Source: an uncultured Fluviicola sp. (GTDB lineage Bacteria; Bacteroidota; Bacteroidia; Flavobacteriales; Crocinitomicaceae). From it: a stretch of DNA of 64,000 bases. The position numbers and the translations under genes were made by a program. How positions within the stretch are numbered: the stretch's first letter is position 1; every line of letters begins with the position of its first letter. The DNA lies in NCBI RefSeq assembly GCF_946478805.1, contig NZ_CAMLDC010000014.1:1-64000 (forward strand), written 5' to 3'. The notes under the pieces were generated by a model. That model had not been told where the DNA came from. It worked only from the letters and a program-made list of their open reading frames with translations, and searched no databases. This document shows positions 45,783-55,400 of this stretch, piece by piece.

Positions 45783-46685
45783 ATGTCAATTGAAGTAAAA
45801 AACCTTTCCAAATATTACGGTGAACAAGCGGCGGTAAATGACATTACTTTTTCCGTCGGGAAAGGTGAGATCATCGGTTTCTTGGGGCCAAACGGAGCCG
45901 GTAAATCAACGACAATGAAAATGATTACCGGTTTTATCCCTGCTTCACAAGGAGAGATCAGCGTTTGTGGAATTCCTGTTTCCGTAGACTCAATTGAAAC
46001 CAGAAAACGCATTGGTTACCTTCCGGAAAACAACCCGCTGTATTTAGACATGTATGTCAAAGAATACCTCGAATTTGTTGGGAAAATCTACAAGGTGAAG
46101 AACCTGAAAGAACGTGTGAAGGAAATGATCAAATTGGTTGGCCTTGAAGTAGAGCAAAACAAAAAAATCGGGATGCTTTCGAAAGGTTATCGTCAACGTG
46201 TGGGACTTGCACAAGCAATCATACACAACCCGGACGTACTGATTCTGGATGAACCGACTTCCGGTCTGGACCCAAACCAATTGGTCGAGATTCGCGAACT
46301 GATCAGACGCATCGGAAAAGAAAAAACAGTGATGCTTTCCACGCATATCTTACAAGAAGTGGAAGCAATTTGCGACCGTGTTGTCATTATCCGGCAAGGG
46401 AAACTGGTTGCGGATAATTTATCTTCAAACCTACAATTGGCAACAGACACCCAAGTGGTATATGCTGAATTTGATGGTGCTGTCACCAAAAACTTGCTTC
46501 AGAAAATTCCGGGTGTTTCCAAAATCGAACGGGTTTCGGATTCCAAGTACCTCATCGAAAGTCAATCTTTGGACGATTTACGTAAAACCGTCGCTCAATT
46601 TGCTCAAAAAAATGACTTGCTGGTGCTGACTTTAAGAACAGAAGAGAAATCATTGGAAGAAGTCTTCAAAACATTGACGAAGTAA
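45783..46685 (+). CDS. gldA: Gliding-motility-type ABC transporter ATP-binding protein
   Basis: This encodes 300 residues: Walker A GPNGAGKST near residue 39, the ABC signature (here LSKGYRQRVGLAQAI) near 138, Walker B VLILDEPTSGLD near 160 and switch His in STHILQE near 192. A C-terminal extension from about 215 follows. Length and the YGEQAAVNDITFSV opening fit GldA, which works with GldF and GldG in flavobacterial gliding. Neither partner is adjacent here, so the motility link is family-based. Confidence 0.85.
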   Translation: MSIEVKNLSKYYGEQAAVNDITFSVGKGEIIGFLGPNGAGKSTTMKMITGFIPASQGEISVCGIPVSVDSIETRKRIGYLPENNPLYLDMYVKEYLEFVGKIYKVKNLKERVKEMIKLVGLEVEQNKKIGMLSKGYRQRVGLAQAIIHNPDVLILDEPTSGLDPNQLVEIRELIRRIGKEKTVMLSTHILQEVEAICDRVVIIRQGKLVADNLSSNLQLATDTQVVYAEFDGAVTKNLLQKIPGVSKIERVSDSKYLIESQSLDDLRKTVAQFAQKNDLLVLTLRTEEKSLEEVFKTLTK

Positions 46686-46709
46686 TTTTAGTATACTTCA
46701 ATTGAGCTA

Positions 46710-46742
46710 AAAAGGCTCCGAAAACAGTTTTAGAGCCTCTCT
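46710..46742 (-). terminator. Terminator after aqpZ
   Basis: On the minus strand AGGCTC and GAGCCT arms (about 46712-46738) enclose an A/T-rich loop and are followed by TTTTTAG. It lies just behind the aqpZ stop and close to the gldA stop on the other strand. Confidence 0.7.
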
Positions 46743-46757
46743 CAGTTTTAGTTGAAA

Positions 46758-47444
46758 TCAGTCATTATTCGGAGCTAAAAACTTATAAAGAAGTCCGGCA
46801 ATAATTGCTCCTGCAATCGGAGCTACCCAAAACAACCACAATTGTTCGATCGCCCATCCTTGTACAAAAATTGCCTGACTTGTACTTCTTGCAGGATTTA
46901 CAGAAGTATTAGTAACCGGAATACTGATTAAGTGAATCAAAGTTAATCCCAAACCAATTGCTATTCCCGCAAAACCGGCAGATGCTTTTTTATGGGTCGT
47001 TCCTAAAATGATGATCAGAAAGGCAAAAGTCATTACGATTTCCGTTATCAATGCAGATTGCATGTTATAACCTCCCGGGGAATGTACTCCATAACCATTC
47101 GCAGCAAATCCACCCAGTTCAAAATCCGATTTTCCACTTGCTATCAAATACAAAACTCCGGCTCCGGCTATTCCTCCCAATACTTGTGAGGCAATATACG
47201 AGAGCACATTCTTTCCTTCAAATCTACCACCAACCCAAAGACCAACAGTCACTGCTGGATTCAGATGACAACCGGAAATATGTCCGATTGCATACGCCAT
47301 GGTCAAAACAGTCAAACCAAAAGCGATGGAAACTCCAACAAATCCAATTCCCAATTCAGGAAAACCTGCTGCCAGGACAGCGCTTCCACAACCTCCCAGT
47401 ACCAACCAGAAAGTTCCAATAAATTCAGCGATTAACTTCTTCAT
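46758..47444 (-). CDS. aqpZ: Aquaporin Z
   Basis: This encodes 228 residues with six hydrophobic helices and the two half-helix NPA boxes HLNPAVTVG near residue 62 and [10 protein letters not shown] near 182. The Arg after the second NPA and the His in the fourth position of the filter region fit a water-selective AqpZ rather than GlpF. It stands alone, with a terminator behind. Confidence 0.95.
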   Translation of the reverse strand: MKKLIAEFIGTFWLVLGGCGSAVLAAGFPELGIGFVGVSIAFGLTVLTMAYAIGHISGCHLNPAVTVGLWVGGRFEGKNVLSYIASQVLGGIAGAGVLYLIASGKSDFELGGFAANGYGVHSPGGYNMQSALITEIVMTFAFLIIILGTTHKKASAGFAGIAIGLGLTLIHLISIPVTNTSVNPARSTSQAIFVQGWAIEQLWLFWVAPIAGAIIAGLLYKFLAPNND

Positions 47445-47532
47445 AAACAGTGTTTTATTGAGTTAAATTCTTCATCGTTCCGACGAATTCACACTAAATA
47501 TAAACTATTAGTTGAAACAACCTGTTAATTCT

Positions 47533-48237
47533 TTAACCATTAACCGGTTTTTCACCCAGTATCTTTCGTGCCAAATAATGCATTAAATAGATGAGTGGAG
47601 TGAGGAAGACTGCAATCACCAATTTTGTCAGGTATCCGGTAATTGCCAAAATGAGAACCATTTTCAATGGATAAGCTCCCGAAAGATACAGCCCGATCAG
47701 TGCAACGATAAAGGAATCCACCAATTGTGAAACAACAGTTGACCCGGTGCTTCTCAACCAGATCATTTTTCCTTTGGTCAGCTTACTGAAAAAATGGAAG
47801 AGCTGGACATCCAATAATTGGGACACAATAAATGCACAAATACTACCAACCATGATCCAAAGCGAACCACCAAAAGCTTTTGCAAATTCTTTATCAGACA
47901 ACCAGGAGCCTTCCGCTGTGGGAAGCTGTACAGCAATGTAAACGATTAAAAAACAAAATGCGATCAGACCCGTTGTAATCCAACTCAATCTGCGAACTGC
48001 CTGCTTTCCGAAATACTCGTTCATGACATCCGTCAGCAAGAAAACAACCGGCCAGGGGACAATTCCCGCAATCATCGGAGCCAGGTAAGATCCCATGTAA
48101 ACTAATTTTGCAGAAATCAATTCAGCTACAATGGCACTGGTGATAAAAATCCCGGCCATGACCATAAAGGCAATTTCTTTTCGCGTTTGAAGCATGGTCG
48201 AAGATACTACATTTGTTGATTCTTGCATCTTGTTCAT
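47533..48237 (-). CDS. Queuosine precursor transporter, YhhQ family
   Basis: This encodes 234 residues with six hydrophobic helices. LLTDVMNEYFGKQAVRR near 68, QLLDVQLFHFFSK near 140 and STVVSQLVDSFIVALIGLY near 170 are conserved in YhhQ (DUF165) proteins, which import preQ0/preQ1 for queuosine tRNA modification. Start could also be the internal ATG three codons later. It is divergent from tyrS; no queuosine synthesis gene is visible nearby. Confidence 0.88.
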   Translation of the reverse strand: MNKMQESTNVVSSTMLQTRKEIAFMVMAGIFITSAIVAELISAKLVYMGSYLAPMIAGIVPWPVVFLLTDVMNEYFGKQAVRRLSWITTGLIAFCFLIVYIAVQLPTAEGSWLSDKEFAKAFGGSLWIMVGSICAFIVSQLLDVQLFHFFSKLTKGKMIWLRSTGSTVVSQLVDSFIVALIGLYLSGAYPLKMVLILAITGYLTKLVIAVFLTPLIYLMHYLARKILGEKPVNG

Positions 48238-48269
48238 TTAAACTTCGCCCCAAAAAGCGGAATATTCCC

Positions 48270-48277
48270 TATTTTTG
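48270..48277 (+). promoter_or_regulatory. -7 box TATTTTTG of tyrS
   Basis: This is a full consensus match, 52 nt upstream of the preferred tyrS ATG at 48330 (28 nt from the in-frame ATG at 48306). Confidence 0.45.
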
Positions 48278-48329
48278 CCCATTAAATAATTAAGCCCTGC
48301 GATAAATGCCGGGATCAAAAAAAAGACAC

Positions 48330-49610
48330 ATGAAAAAGAATGTCATTGAAGAATTAAGATGGAGAGGAATGGTACAAGATATCATGCCCGGTTTGGAAGA
48401 ACAATTGCTTAAGGAAATGACATCCGGTTATGTGGGATTTGATCCGACTTCCGATTCGTTGCACGTAGGGAACCTGCTTCCAATCATGTTATTGAAACAT
48501 TTCCAATTGGCAGGCCATAAACCTTACACATTGATTGGTGGAGCCACCGGAATGGTCGGAGATCCATCCGGAAAATCTGCAGAGCGGAACCTATTGGATG
48601 AAAAAACACTGAATCACAACGTAGCTTGCTTTGAAAAGCAATTGCGTAAGTTCCTGGATTTTGAAGAAGGAGAAAACAAAGCGGAATTGGTAAACAACTA
48701 CGATTGGATGCGCCATTTCTCATTCCTGGAGTTTATCCGTGATGTAGGGAAACACATTACAGTAAATTATATGAGTGCGAAAGATTCCGTGAAAAAACGC
48801 ATTGAAACAGGGATTTCATTTACTGAATTCTCGTACCAATTGATCCAAGGATATGATTTCCTGCATTTGTACAGAACCAACAACGTGAAAGTTCAATTCG
48901 GAGGTTCGGACCAATGGGGAAACATCACCACAGGAACGGAATTAGTACGCAAAATTGCCGCTGGAGAAGCTTATGCTTTCACTTGTCCTTTGTTGACAAA
49001 AGCAGATGGAGGAAAATTTGGAAAAACAGAATCCGGAACCGTTTGGTTGGATCCTGAAAAAACGAGTCCTTACGCATTCTACCAATTCTGGTTAAATGCA
49101 ACGGATGTGGATGCTGTCAAATTGATCCGTTTCTATACTTTGAAAACACAAGCGGAAATTGAAGCTATTGAAAAAGAACACAATGAAGCTCCTCATTTAC
49201 GTATCTTACAAAAAGCAATCGCAGAAGAAGTAACCATTCGTGTTCATGGAAAAGAAGCTTTGGATATGGCGATTGCCGCTTCCAATATTCTATTTGGAAA
49301 ATCCACTTCGGAAGATTTGAAGAAATTGTCAAACGATACTTTCCTAAGCATTTTTGATGGTGTCCCAATGGCAACCATCAAGCGGTCAGAATTAACCGAA
49401 GGAATTAGTATTGTTGACCTACTTTCTGCTAAAACGGGATTCTTACCTTCCAACGGGGAAGCAAAACGCGAATTAAAAGCAAACGCCATTTCATTGAATA
49501 AGGATAAGATCAGTGAAGGTACCTTGGTTGGTCCGAGCGACTTGATCAATGAAAAATTCATCCTTTTAGGCAAAGGAAAAAAGAATAATTACATTGTCAT
49601 TGTGGAATAA
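48330..49610 (+). CDS. tyrS: Tyrosyl-tRNA synthetase
   Basis: This encodes 426 residues from the ATG at 48330, whose start ([18 protein letters not shown]) matches the family; an in-frame ATG at 48306 adds eight residues outside the alignment. Class I signature DSLHVGNL near residue 45 (HIGH), the Tyr-binding [10 protein letters not shown] and GGSDQWGNI near 190, and KFGKTESG near 230 (KMSKS equivalent) are present. The C-terminal S4-like domain is at about 350-426. Confidence 0.96.
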   Translation: MKKNVIEELRWRGMVQDIMPGLEEQLLKEMTSGYVGFDPTSDSLHVGNLLPIMLLKHFQLAGHKPYTLIGGATGMVGDPSGKSAERNLLDEKTLNHNVACFEKQLRKFLDFEEGENKAELVNNYDWMRHFSFLEFIRDVGKHITVNYMSAKDSVKKRIETGISFTEFSYQLIQGYDFLHLYRTNNVKVQFGGSDQWGNITTGTELVRKIAAGEAYAFTCPLLTKADGGKFGKTESGTVWLDPEKTSPYAFYQFWLNATDVDAVKLIRFYTLKTQAEIEAIEKEHNEAPHLRILQKAIAEEVTIRVHGKEALDMAIAASNILFGKSTSEDLKKLSNDTFLSIFDGVPMATIKRSELTEGISIVDLLSAKTGFLPSNGEAKRELKANAISLNKDKISEGTLVGPSDLINEKFILLGKGKKNNYIVIVE

Positions 49611-49624
49611 AAATCCTGTAAAAT

Positions 49625-49666
49625 AAATCCTTTGGGTACGTGATTAATCGTGTGCCCAAAGGATTT
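49625..49666. terminator. Hairpin between tyrS and the sensor kinase
   Basis: AAATCCTTTGGG (49625-49636) and CCCAAAGGATTT (49655-49666) form a perfect 12-bp stem with an 18-nt loop that may pair further. It lies between two convergent stop codons; the T-run is short. Confidence 0.75.
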
Positions 49667-49673
49667 CAATCCA

Positions 49674-52598
49674 TCAACCTTTGCTGAATATCGGAATAGA
49701 AATCGTCACCTTGGTTCCCTTTGCCTGTCCCTCGGCATTTTGGATCATCCGAATGGAAAAATCAAATTCGGAATCGTACTTTTCTTTGAACAAACTCAAC
49801 CTTTCCGAAGTGATTTGTGTTCCATAGGATTTGTGAGTCGAATCTTTTACATTACTCTTGTTTTTGAGATAGCCTAATCCATTATCAGTGACTTCCACCA
49901 CCAATTTACCCTCATTGATTGTCTTGAAGTTCAAATTAATGAGTCCTCCCTGGTTTAATTGTTTAAATCCATGAATAATCGAATTCTCGATAAACGGTTG
50001 GATCAGCATAGGCGGAACAAAGAGATTCAATTCTTCCTTCGATAAGGCGATGTCAATTTCAAATTCAAACCGATCTTTGAATCTCATCTTTTCCAGCTCC
50101 AGGTATTTTGCAAGTACATCTATCTCCTGTTGAACGGTAATTTCACTTTCCCGTGAATTCGTCAAAGTCATCCGGATCAATTGGGACAATTTGGTCAAAT
50201 ACCTTTCGGCAAGTTCATTTTCATTGAATAATAAGAAGCTTTGGATCGAATTCAACGAATTAAATATAAAGTGGGGATTCATCTGTGCGAGCAATGCTTT
50301 CTGCTCCAAATTATCAACCTTCCGCAACAATTCATTTTTTCGTTGAATGACTTTCAACCGCCTTCTGAAAAACAAGAAACCACTTGCAATGATCAAAACC
50401 AGGATGATAGCAAAAAACCAATTGGTGGCGTAAAAAGGCGGATAAATTATAAAATCCGAGAGGACATACGGTTTACTCCAAAGCCCGTATTCATTCTTAT
50501 AGGAAACCTCCAGGAAAAAGTGCTCAAATGAAGGATTCAAAAGCAAGATTTCACCGGATGTTCCGGTAATCCAAGGGTTATCTTTAGAGAATCGGTACTT
50601 GTAAGGTTGCTTGGTTTGTGATTTGAAATTGGTCGTCTTCAATAAGAAACGGATGGCTTTTTTCGTATGATCGAATTCAAAGCTCCGATTATTCCCTGAT
50701 AATTGTTTCCCATTCACAAAAATCGATTGGATCTGCAATTGTTTTTTCGGGTATTCAATTGGCCATTGATAGTTTTCACCTATAACTGCAATTCCCAATT
50801 TCGTGGCGATATATAATTTCCCTTCAAATTTATAAACCCGATTCACTTCAGAAGATTCCAGTCCATTGAGTTTTGAAAGATTTTGGATGCGGTAAAATGA
50901 ACTGCTGAACCGTTCTATTTTTGATAACCCGGTATTACTTGTCGCGTAGAGTTTTCCATCTTCGTCAAAATAAAGTGAATTCAACAAATCATTCACTAAT
51001 CCGTTTTGAGCGGTAATCCGTTTTATCACTTTCTCATTCTTAAGAATGTAGATTCCCTTTCCCCTTGTTGCTACCACCAATCCCCATTTCGGATGATAAT
51101 TCATATCTGTCACCCTGGCTCCCATCAAATCGACCGGCAACTGAACCGGCACATACTGTCCATTCGCAAACAGATACAAGCCATTTATTGAACCTCCATA
51201 TAAATTTCCCTTATCATCAAAAGCAAGTGAATAAATGATTCCCTGGCCATTCAATCCCTTATTTGATTCAAAATCATAAACTGTTTCTATTTTTCCATTT
51301 GACTTATAGTAGAATAAATTTGAAAACGAATAGTAAAAACCTCCGAATTTATCCTTCACTACACCTGCGTACGCATCTTTTTGGGTCAGGAAATCCTTGG
51401 AATACTTCTTTTTCACTTTATAGTCTCCAAGACTAACAAACAACCTTCCGTTCCATTCAAACATCCTGTTCCGGGAAGAAAACTGTACCGGTGGATTCAC
51501 CTGTTCCCGGGTCTTAAAATGATGAAAGCCCAAAATATTGGAATAAAAAAGTTTTCCTTGCGTTGAATTGATGTCATAAATATTGTTTTCGCTTCGTACC
51601 TTGGAAGGTTTCAAATTCTGAATTGCCACATTTGGTGCGTAATAAACTCCGTTGTCCAAAGTACTGAACCAATAACCTCCTTCCCGATCAATTGCGACAG
51701 AAGAAACTTGTAAATCTTTGAGAAAAACACGGTCAGGTTTTGAAAGGTCAAAATGTGAATCAACGTCGAACATATAGGCGCCTTTCGTACTACAAACCCA
51801 AACTTTATTCTTTGTAGTGAATAGCCCTGTGACATTTAGATAATCGCATTGATTCTTTCTATTGAATGCTTCATAAACGATCGGATTTGCTCGAACAATC
51901 ATTTTAGAATTGATTTCAACCGCACTGATTATATTTAGATAAGTTGAACTTCCGAAACTCTCGATTTCCGGCGATAATTTCGGATTACGATAAGAAAAAA
52001 AGTTATTCTTTTTCTTTGACTTGGTTCCGTGAAAATAAATCCATTTATCAGCAACTTTTCTCAAGGTATTGCCACTATCATGTTTCAATAAAGTCAATTT
52101 CCCTCGTGGCGTAACCTTTACGGTCCAAATTCCCTGGACGGAATAATACAGATTATCATCCTTATCGAAGGTTAATGCTTTTACCGGATAAGTCAGGTTT
52201 ACGGACTTTAACAGCAAATCATTGTACTTATACGGATAGATTTTTCCTTTATAGTAATAAGTTAGCTTTCCATTCATTGTGATGAACCATATCCTGCCCT
52301 TTCTATCCTCATAAATGTGAAAAACAACATTATCAAGTAATCCGTTGGATTGATTGAAAACCACCATCCGGAAACCATCGTATCGCACGACACCACGGTC
52401 AGTACAAAACCACATATATCCTTCCCGATCCTGGTGAACAAAATACGTCTCGGAGCTTGGAAAACCCTGATCAACGTCAAAATTCCGATACAAAGGCTCC
52501 AATTCAGAGGTTTGCGCACCACTTGAGAAAGAGAATCCGATCAGTAATAATACGAATTGAATTACCCTAAAAAGCCTTATATTGTATCCCTTAGACAT
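49674..52598 (-). CDS. Propeller-type sensor histidine kinase (LytS/His_kinase family)
   Basis: This encodes 974 residues from the ATG at 52598, which starts a signal peptide (VIQFVLLLIGFSFSSGAQ); the frame is open further upstream but runs into truA. Residues about 35-640 hold two-component-regulator propeller repeats (GYMWFCTDRGVVRYDG, GRIWFITMNG), then a Y_Y_Y domain and one membrane helix near 727-750. The kinase core has ALLAQMNPHFIFNSLNSIQ near 770 (phospho-His region of the His_kinase family) and an ATPase domain ending the protein (FIENSIIHGF, VEVTDNGLG). No LytTR regulator is adjacent. Confidence 0.92.
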   Translation of the reverse strand: MSKGYNIRLFRVIQFVLLLIGFSFSSGAQTSELEPLYRNFDVDQGFPSSETYFVHQDREGYMWFCTDRGVVRYDGFRMVVFNQSNGLLDNVVFHIYEDRKGRIWFITMNGKLTYYYKGKIYPYKYNDLLLKSVNLTYPVKALTFDKDDNLYYSVQGIWTVKVTPRGKLTLLKHDSGNTLRKVADKWIYFHGTKSKKKNNFFSYRNPKLSPEIESFGSSTYLNIISAVEINSKMIVRANPIVYEAFNRKNQCDYLNVTGLFTTKNKVWVCSTKGAYMFDVDSHFDLSKPDRVFLKDLQVSSVAIDREGGYWFSTLDNGVYYAPNVAIQNLKPSKVRSENNIYDINSTQGKLFYSNILGFHHFKTREQVNPPVQFSSRNRMFEWNGRLFVSLGDYKVKKKYSKDFLTQKDAYAGVVKDKFGGFYYSFSNLFYYKSNGKIETVYDFESNKGLNGQGIIYSLAFDDKGNLYGGSINGLYLFANGQYVPVQLPVDLMGARVTDMNYHPKWGLVVATRGKGIYILKNEKVIKRITAQNGLVNDLLNSLYFDEDGKLYATSNTGLSKIERFSSSFYRIQNLSKLNGLESSEVNRVYKFEGKLYIATKLGIAVIGENYQWPIEYPKKQLQIQSIFVNGKQLSGNNRSFEFDHTKKAIRFLLKTTNFKSQTKQPYKYRFSKDNPWITGTSGEILLLNPSFEHFFLEVSYKNEYGLWSKPYVLSDFIIYPPFYATNWFFAIILVLIIASGFLFFRRRLKVIQRKNELLRKVDNLEQKALLAQMNPHFIFNSLNSIQSFLLFNENELAERYLTKLSQLIRMTLTNSRESEITVQQEIDVLAKYLELEKMRFKDRFEFEIDIALSKEELNLFVPPMLIQPFIENSIIHGFKQLNQGGLINLNFKTINEGKLVVEVTDNGLGYLKNKSNVKDSTHKSYGTQITSERLSLFKEKYDSEFDFSIRMIQNAEGQAKGTKVTISIPIFSKG

Positions 52599-52659
52599 CG
52601 ATTCCTTTCGTTTATTGAATTTGTTGGTTGATTCTCTGCATTGTATAATCAATATCCGA

Positions 52660-53418
52660 TCATTTTTTGTCTGAAGGAAAATCCGGATAGCGGATATCAA
52701 CCAAAAATAACCCGTGGGCCGGAACAGAAAGTTTCGCTTTCCCCCGATCCTTCGATTCAATAATACCCAAAAGTTCGTTTTCCTGTAGATTTCCATAACC
52801 AACTTCCAGTAATGTCCCTACAACTGCCCGGACCATATTCCTTAAAAATCGATCCGCTTTTATTTCAAAATACCAGGTATCTTCTGCCATTTGGTTCCAC
52901 CTGGCTTCGGAAACGGTACAAATATTCGTTTTGACATCTGTATGGAGCTTTGAAAAAGAAGTGAAATCCTGCTTTCCCAATAAATACCCGGCAGCTCTGT
53001 TCATGGCATCAAAATCAAGCTCCGACACTACATGAAGGCTATCCAATGAAAACGGATTTTTCTTTTGATGGATAAAGTAGTGATAGGTTCGTGAAAGTGC
53101 AGAAAACCGTGCATGAAAATCTGCTGTCACTCGCTGCGTTGAAAAGATGGTAATATCACCCGGAAGCATCTTGTTCAACTTATATACCAACTGACTTACA
53201 TCCAGCTCTTTATCGACATCCAAGTGCAATACATAATAGGATGCGTGAACCCCTGTATCCGTTCTTCCGCAACCAACTACTGAAACAGGTATATTGCCCA
53301 TTAATTGGGACAACCTTTTTTCAATTTCTTCCTGCACGGAAGATGCATTCGGTTGAATTTGCCAACCATGATAATTCGTACCGCGATAAGCGAGTTCCAA
53401 GGCATATCGAAATGTCAT
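52660..53418 (-). CDS. truA: tRNA pseudouridine synthase A
   Basis: TruA makes pseudouridine at tRNA positions 38-40. The 252 residues show YALELAYRGTNYHGWQIQ at the start, GCGRTDTGVHA with the catalytic Asp near residue 53, FHARFSALSRTYHYFI near 100 and DRFLRNMVRAVVGTL near 195. A -7 box TAACTTTG lies 4 nt upstream of the ATG. The sensor kinase follows 61 bp downstream. Confidence 0.96.
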   Translation of the reverse strand: MTFRYALELAYRGTNYHGWQIQPNASSVQEEIEKRLSQLMGNIPVSVVGCGRTDTGVHASYYVLHLDVDKELDVSQLVYKLNKMLPGDITIFSTQRVTADFHARFSALSRTYHYFIHQKKNPFSLDSLHVVSELDFDAMNRAAGYLLGKQDFTSFSKLHTDVKTNICTVSEARWNQMAEDTWYFEIKADRFLRNMVRAVVGTLLEVGYGNLQENELLGIIESKDRGKAKLSVPAHGLFLVDIRYPDFPSDKK

Positions 53419-53422
53419 TCTG

Positions 53423-53430
53423 CAAAGTTA
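53423..53430 (-). promoter_or_regulatory. -7 box TAACTTTG of truA
   Basis: On the minus strand this is a full match to TAnnTTTG, ending 4 nt before the truA ATG at 53418. Confidence 0.5.
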
Positions 53431-53554
53431 ATCAATCCTTTTTCTTCGAAAGGGCTTATTCCAAACAGCCGAATCCTTAACATTAAAATAATCCGCCCTG
53501 TATTAATTAATTATTTCGTAACACAACCCTAATTATTAAGGAAACTTACAAGGA

Positions 53555-53562
53555 TACTTTTG
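53555..53562 (+). promoter_or_regulatory. -7 box TACTTTTG of the two-component operon
   Basis: This is a full consensus match, 23 nt before the ATG at 53586. Confidence 0.45.
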
Positions 53563-53585
53563 CTCAAACATTAACAAGGAGCACA

Positions 53586-54275
53586 ATGCAAATAAGTAAG
53601 GGACAAACCATACTTTTAGTGGATGACGAAAAAGATATTCTGGAATTTTTACAGTATAATCTGGAGCGGGAAGGATATAAGGTATTTGTTGCCAACGATG
53701 GGCTTGAAGGAGTTCAGATGGCACAGAAAGTCTCTCCTGATTTGATCTTGATGGATGTGATGATGCCAAGAATGGACGGGATCGAAGCTTGTCAGACTAT
53801 TCGACAGGATCTTCAGCTAAATTCACCTTTGATAGCATTTCTGACCTCAAGAGCCGAAGATTATTCACAGGTTGCCGGTTTCGAAGCCGGGGCCGATGAT
53901 TACATTACCAAGCCGATCAGGCCGCGTTTATTGGTTTCAAAAGTGGAAGCCTTGCTTAGAAGAGCAGGACGTATCAATGGCGGCGAAGCGGAAATCAAGA
54001 CCTCCACCATTACCGTTAACCGTGAAAAATTCCTGGTATACATGAATGACGAAGAAATTCAATTACCTAAAAAGGAGTTTGAATTGATCGAATTACTTGC
54101 TTCAAGACCCGGAAAAGTATTTACACGGGAACAAATTCTGACAACTGTTTGGGGTGATGAAACAATTGTGGGTGAACGGACGATTGATGTTCACATCCGA
54201 AAATTAAGAGAGAAACTAGGAGAATCGTATATTCGTACCATAAAAGGTGTTGGTTATACATTTTCTGAAAAGTGA
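53586..54275 (+). CDS. OmpR/PhoB-family response regulator
   Basis: This encodes 229 residues: receiver with Asp57 (LILMDVMMPR), Thr87 and Lys109 (DDYITKP), then a winged helix (about 130-229, ending TIKGVGYTF). It is followed by a PhoR-like kinase whose GTG start overlaps its TGA stop. Similarity to PhoB is general; regulation of phosphate uptake is possible but not shown. It is a paralogue of the orphan regulator at 28660. Confidence 0.93.
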   Translation: MQISKGQTILLVDDEKDILEFLQYNLEREGYKVFVANDGLEGVQMAQKVSPDLILMDVMMPRMDGIEACQTIRQDLQLNSPLIAFLTSRAEDYSQVAGFEAGADDYITKPIRPRLLVSKVEALLRRAGRINGGEAEIKTSTITVNREKFLVYMNDEEIQLPKKEFELIELLASRPGKVFTREQILTTVWGDETIVGERTIDVHIRKLREKLGESYIRTIKGVGYTFSEK

Positions 54276-55357
54276 AAAAATTAAATCCGTTTACCATTGT
54301 TCTAATAGGAAGTATCATTGTCGCAGCTTGTTTGTCACTCATTCTGCTCGTTGTTAACTTCTTCCATTCGATTTCTGCCGGTGCTTTTGTTTGCATCGTC
54401 CTATTTGGTTCGTTGGCTACTTTCACGACCTTTTATTTTCTCTTCAGGGAATTTATCTACAACCGATTGCGTATTCTTTATCGTTCCATTCGAAAAGGGA
54501 AACTGACGCCGGACGAAAAGCTCTATATCAATATGTCGAAAGACATTATTGGAAAAGCAGAACTGGATTCAAAAAACTGGAGTGAACAACGGAAATCCGA
54601 GATCACCCAACTCCAGGAGCAGGATAAATTCAGGCGGGAGTTTATTGGGAACCTGGCTCACGAATTAAAGACACCCGTATTTTCAATTCAAGGATATGTT
54701 CTGACCTTATTGGAAGGTGGACTGGAAGATGAAAAAGTCAATCGCATGTTCCTGGAACGGGCTTCCAAAGCAATTGATCGCATGACCAATATCCTGAACG
54801 ACCTGGATGAATTGACGAAATTGGAAGTCAACGACCTGAAAATGGATTTACGTCCATTTGACCTGAAGGACTTGGTGAAAGAGGTGATAGACGGATTGGA
54901 ATTACGTGCTCAGGAAAAACACATTAAATTGCGGTTCGCCAAAGATTATCACAAAGAAATCATGGTACGGGCAGATCGTGGAAAAATTGCACAAGTACTT
55001 ACCAACCTACTCAGTAATTCCATTTCATACGGAAATGAAAACGGGGAAACCTTGATTCGTTTTTATGAGGTCGATGATATCGTTTCAATTGAAATCTCGG
55101 ACAACGGCCCGGGAATTGAACCACATGAGTTACCTCGATTATTCGAACGTTTTTATCGCGTGGAAAAAAGTAGGAACCGAAATGAAGGAGGATCCGGATT
55201 GGGACTTTCCATCGTGAAGCACATCCTGGATTCCCACAATCAAACAATCTCAGTTCGCAGTACAATCGGTGTTGGAAGTACATTTACCTTCTCGTTGGAT
55301 AAGTTTGAAGGAAACTCGAATACCTTGATCTCTTCAAGAGGAATTACGATAAAATAA
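54272..55357 (+). CDS. Sensor histidine kinase, PhoR-like
   Basis: This encodes 361 residues from a GTG start that overlaps the upstream stop (GTGA), with two membrane helices at about 8-28 and 37-57, so almost no periplasmic sensor domain. HisKA has FIGNLAHELKTPVFSIQG with the phospho-His near 131. The HATPase_c domain shows QVLTNLLSNSISYG (N box), ISDNGPGIE (G1) and GGSGLGLSIVKHI (G2). It forms a cognate pair with the regulator upstream. The lack of a large sensor region suggests membrane or protein-partner sensing. Confidence 0.93.
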   Translation: MKKLNPFTIVLIGSIIVAACLSLILLVVNFFHSISAGAFVCIVLFGSLATFTTFYFLFREFIYNRLRILYRSIRKGKLTPDEKLYINMSKDIIGKAELDSKNWSEQRKSEITQLQEQDKFRREFIGNLAHELKTPVFSIQGYVLTLLEGGLEDEKVNRMFLERASKAIDRMTNILNDLDELTKLEVNDLKMDLRPFDLKDLVKEVIDGLELRAQEKHIKLRFAKDYHKEIMVRADRGKIAQVLTNLLSNSISYGNENGETLIRFYEVDDIVSIEISDNGPGIEPHELPRLFERFYRVEKSRNRNEGGSGLGLSIVKHILDSHNQTISVRSTIGVGSTFTFSLDKFEGNSNTLISSRGITIK

Positions 55358-55400
55358 TTGAAAATCTACAATTGAGAATCGAAAAGAGGTATAACCCTTT

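Noticed and set aside
52599..52802. N-terminal extension of the propeller sensor kinase
   Set aside because: The extension would overlap truA, and the ATG at 52598 directly starts a signal peptide.
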